Source of the DNA: an uncultured Ruminococcus sp. | GTDB lineage: Bacteria; Bacillota; Clostridia; Oscillospirales; Ruminococcaceae | Assembly: GCF_946187255.1 (NCBI RefSeq) | Contig: NZ_CAMHRZ010000066.1 | Span: 1-13,874 of the forward strand | Length of the DNA: 13,874 nt | Direction: 5' to 3' | Shown here: positions 12,836-13,874 of the stretch, one piece after another | Position numbering within the stretch: position 1 is the first letter of the stretch | Layout: the number at the start of each line of letters is the position of its first letter | Translations under genes and position numbers: made by a program | Notes under the pieces: generated by a model | What the model was told of the DNA's origin: nothing | Seen by the model: the letters and a program-made list of their open reading frames with translations, nothing else | Database searches by the model: none

Positions 12836-13715
12836 TCGGCGGAGTTATCTTCGTATCTCGTAAAAATTTTTTATAGAACCATCTTGTGAACCGCATAGGG
12901 AGTATGAACAGCATCAGCTGTAAAAAGCAGGGCGGAAAGAAATCCCTGAAACCTATGTAGCTTTCGATGTACAGTTTCCAGCGAACCGCGATGAAGCCTT
13001 TGGTGAGCCGCCAGCTGCGGCGTATGCCGGGAGTGTTTTCACTGACGCGGTAGCGTACCAGCACCTCGGGGATATTCTGTCCCACAGCGCCCCCCGCCAG
13101 CATCCTGACGGCGAAGTCGTAGTCCTCGCACAGTTTCAGGTCGCTGTAGCCGCCTATCTCCAGTGCCTTCTCTTTACGGAAAGCAACGGTCTGCCTGTTG
13201 AAAGGGTTGCGCTGCTTGGAATAGTTGACGATCTCCTTCTGTACCAGCGGCACCTTTTTCAGCGCCACTGTCTTGTCGGTAACGTCGTCGAATTCCTCAA
13301 CATAGCTGCCGACTATATCCAGTTCGGGCATCACCGCGAACATCAGCATCTCCTTCATGCATCTGTCGGGCTTTGAAACATCGTCGCTGTCCATGCGGAC
13401 GATATACTTGCAGCGGCAGGCTTTTATGCCCCTGTTTACCGCTTTGCCCGCACCCACGTTCTCATCTATCCTCACTATGCGGAATATATTCTTGTACTCA
13501 TTCTGGAAGGATTTTACAATGACTTCCAGCTCGTTGGTCAGCTTGCCGTCGCAGACAAGCACGAAATCAGAGGGAGGGCAGGTCTGTTTGAGCATGGATT
13601 CAAGGCTCTGGTTGAGGTTCTCGGGGAGCTCCTGGTCATAGACAGACATAAGCACACTGTATTTCGGCAGCTGATAGCCTGCCACATGATCTACTATCTG
13701 TCTTCCTCTCGGCAT
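12819..13715 (-). CDS. Family 2 glycosyltransferase
   Basis: The 298-residue protein should transfer a sugar from a nucleotide donor, probably to a cell-surface polysaccharide precursor. It has the GT-A fold: the start strand YSVLMSVYDQE, FVLVCDGKL (D56 for the base), VGAGKAVNRGI, the metal-binding DxD in RMDSDD (109-112), NPFNRQTVAFRK, GGYSDLKLCEDYDFAVRM with the catalytic-type ED at 197-198, and VRYR (221-223). The last 50 residues include a hydrophobic stretch (PPCFLQLMLFILPM) that may bind the membrane. ATG at 13715 is set by AAGGAGG (13724-13730) 8 nt upstream; an upstream in-frame GTG has no such site. Donor and acceptor cannot be read from sequence. Its 3' end lies in the inverted repeat at 12793-12835. 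Confidence 0.9.
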   Translation of the reverse strand: MPRGRQIVDHVAGYQLPKYSVLMSVYDQELPENLNQSLESMLKQTCPPSDFVLVCDGKLTNELEVIVKSFQNEYKNIFRIVRIDENVGAGKAVNRGIKACRCKYIVRMDSDDVSKPDRCMKEMLMFAVMPELDIVGSYVEEFDDVTDKTVALKKVPLVQKEIVNYSKQRNPFNRQTVAFRKEKALEIGGYSDLKLCEDYDFAVRMLAGGAVGQNIPEVLVRYRVSENTPGIRRSWRLTKGFIAVRWKLYIESYIGFRDFFPPCFLQLMLFILPMRFTRWFYKKFLRDTKITPPTADNV

Positions 13716-13772
13716 ACTCAAAACCTCCTTCCGCACGATAATGTAAGATAAGCAACATTCTATATATAGTAT

Positions 13773-13801
13773 ATTTTAGCATACCGTTCCGTGATTGTCA
13801 A
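13773..13801 (-). promoter_or_regulatory. Sigma-A promoter of the glycosyltransferase gene
   Basis: On the minus strand TTGACA (13796-13801), a 17-nt spacer ending in TGC, and TAAAAT (13773-13778) form an extended -10 promoter. Transcription should start near 13766, about 50 nt before the ATG at 13715. The remaining sequence to the right edge (13802-13874) shows nothing recognisable. Confidence 0.8.
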
Positions 13802-13874
13802 GATGCAATGATAACGACGCTACGGCTTTTGACCAAGTAAACAACTCATGAACAAATCCAAAGACGGATGATCT

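Overview
The window looks like the chromosome of an anaerobic, fibre-degrading Gram-positive bacterium of the Ruminococcus type (Clostridia, Oscillospiraceae). The evidence is two secreted proteins with type I dockerins of the Ruminococcus style (the NVTDVSxIAAHVKG pattern), a lipoprotein beta-mannanase, strong GGAGG ribosome binding sites, canonical sigma-A promoters (TTGACA-N17-TATAAT), and F-type ATP synthase subunits most like those of anaerobic Firmicutes. The genus is inferred from sequence pattern; no database was searched.

Layout. Positions 1-301 are AT-rich and non-coding, with a leftward promoter that points out of the window. Positions 302-3127 (+ strand) hold three secreted or surface proteins: a lipoprotein with a long acidic Ser/Glu/Asp linker, then two short genes with N-terminal dockerins, the first preceded by a textbook promoter. 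Two hairpins at 3180-3263 separate them from the opposing operon. Positions 3277-10703 (- strand) hold a complete F1Fo ATP synthase operon in the order atpI-atpB-orf120-atpE-atpF-atpH-atpA-atpG-atpD-atpC. Positions 10704-11030 hold the operon's control region, with two promoters and two palindromic operator-like sites. Positions 11031-12716 (- strand) encode a GH26 beta-mannanase lipoprotein with a CBM35-like domain. Positions 12819-13715 (- strand) encode a family 2 glycosyltransferase with a clear promoter at 13773-13801.

The ATP synthase operon carries the most interesting features. Subunit c has a glutamate (E30) where Na+-type rotors normally have a glutamine, in addition to the ion-binding glutamate of AESTGIY (E63). 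This is the two-carboxylate pattern known from Fusobacterium nucleatum, so Na+ coupling is plausible. An unrecognised 120-residue soluble protein gene sits cleanly between atpB and atpE. A 203-bp spacer between atpG and atpD holds a hairpin repeat, a heptamer tandem repeat that supplies the atpG stop codon, and an internal promoter for atpD-atpC. The operon's distal promoter is flanked by two TGAC-N5-GTCA inverted repeats exactly 60 bp apart, suggesting a dedicated repressor.

Functionally, the mannanase and the dockerin proteins fit plant-fibre use at the cell surface. The ATP synthase would either make ATP from an ion gradient or, in a fermenter, hydrolyse ATP to maintain that gradient. The glycosyltransferase probably builds a surface glycan. 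Nothing in the sequence links it to the mannanase beyond adjacency and orientation.
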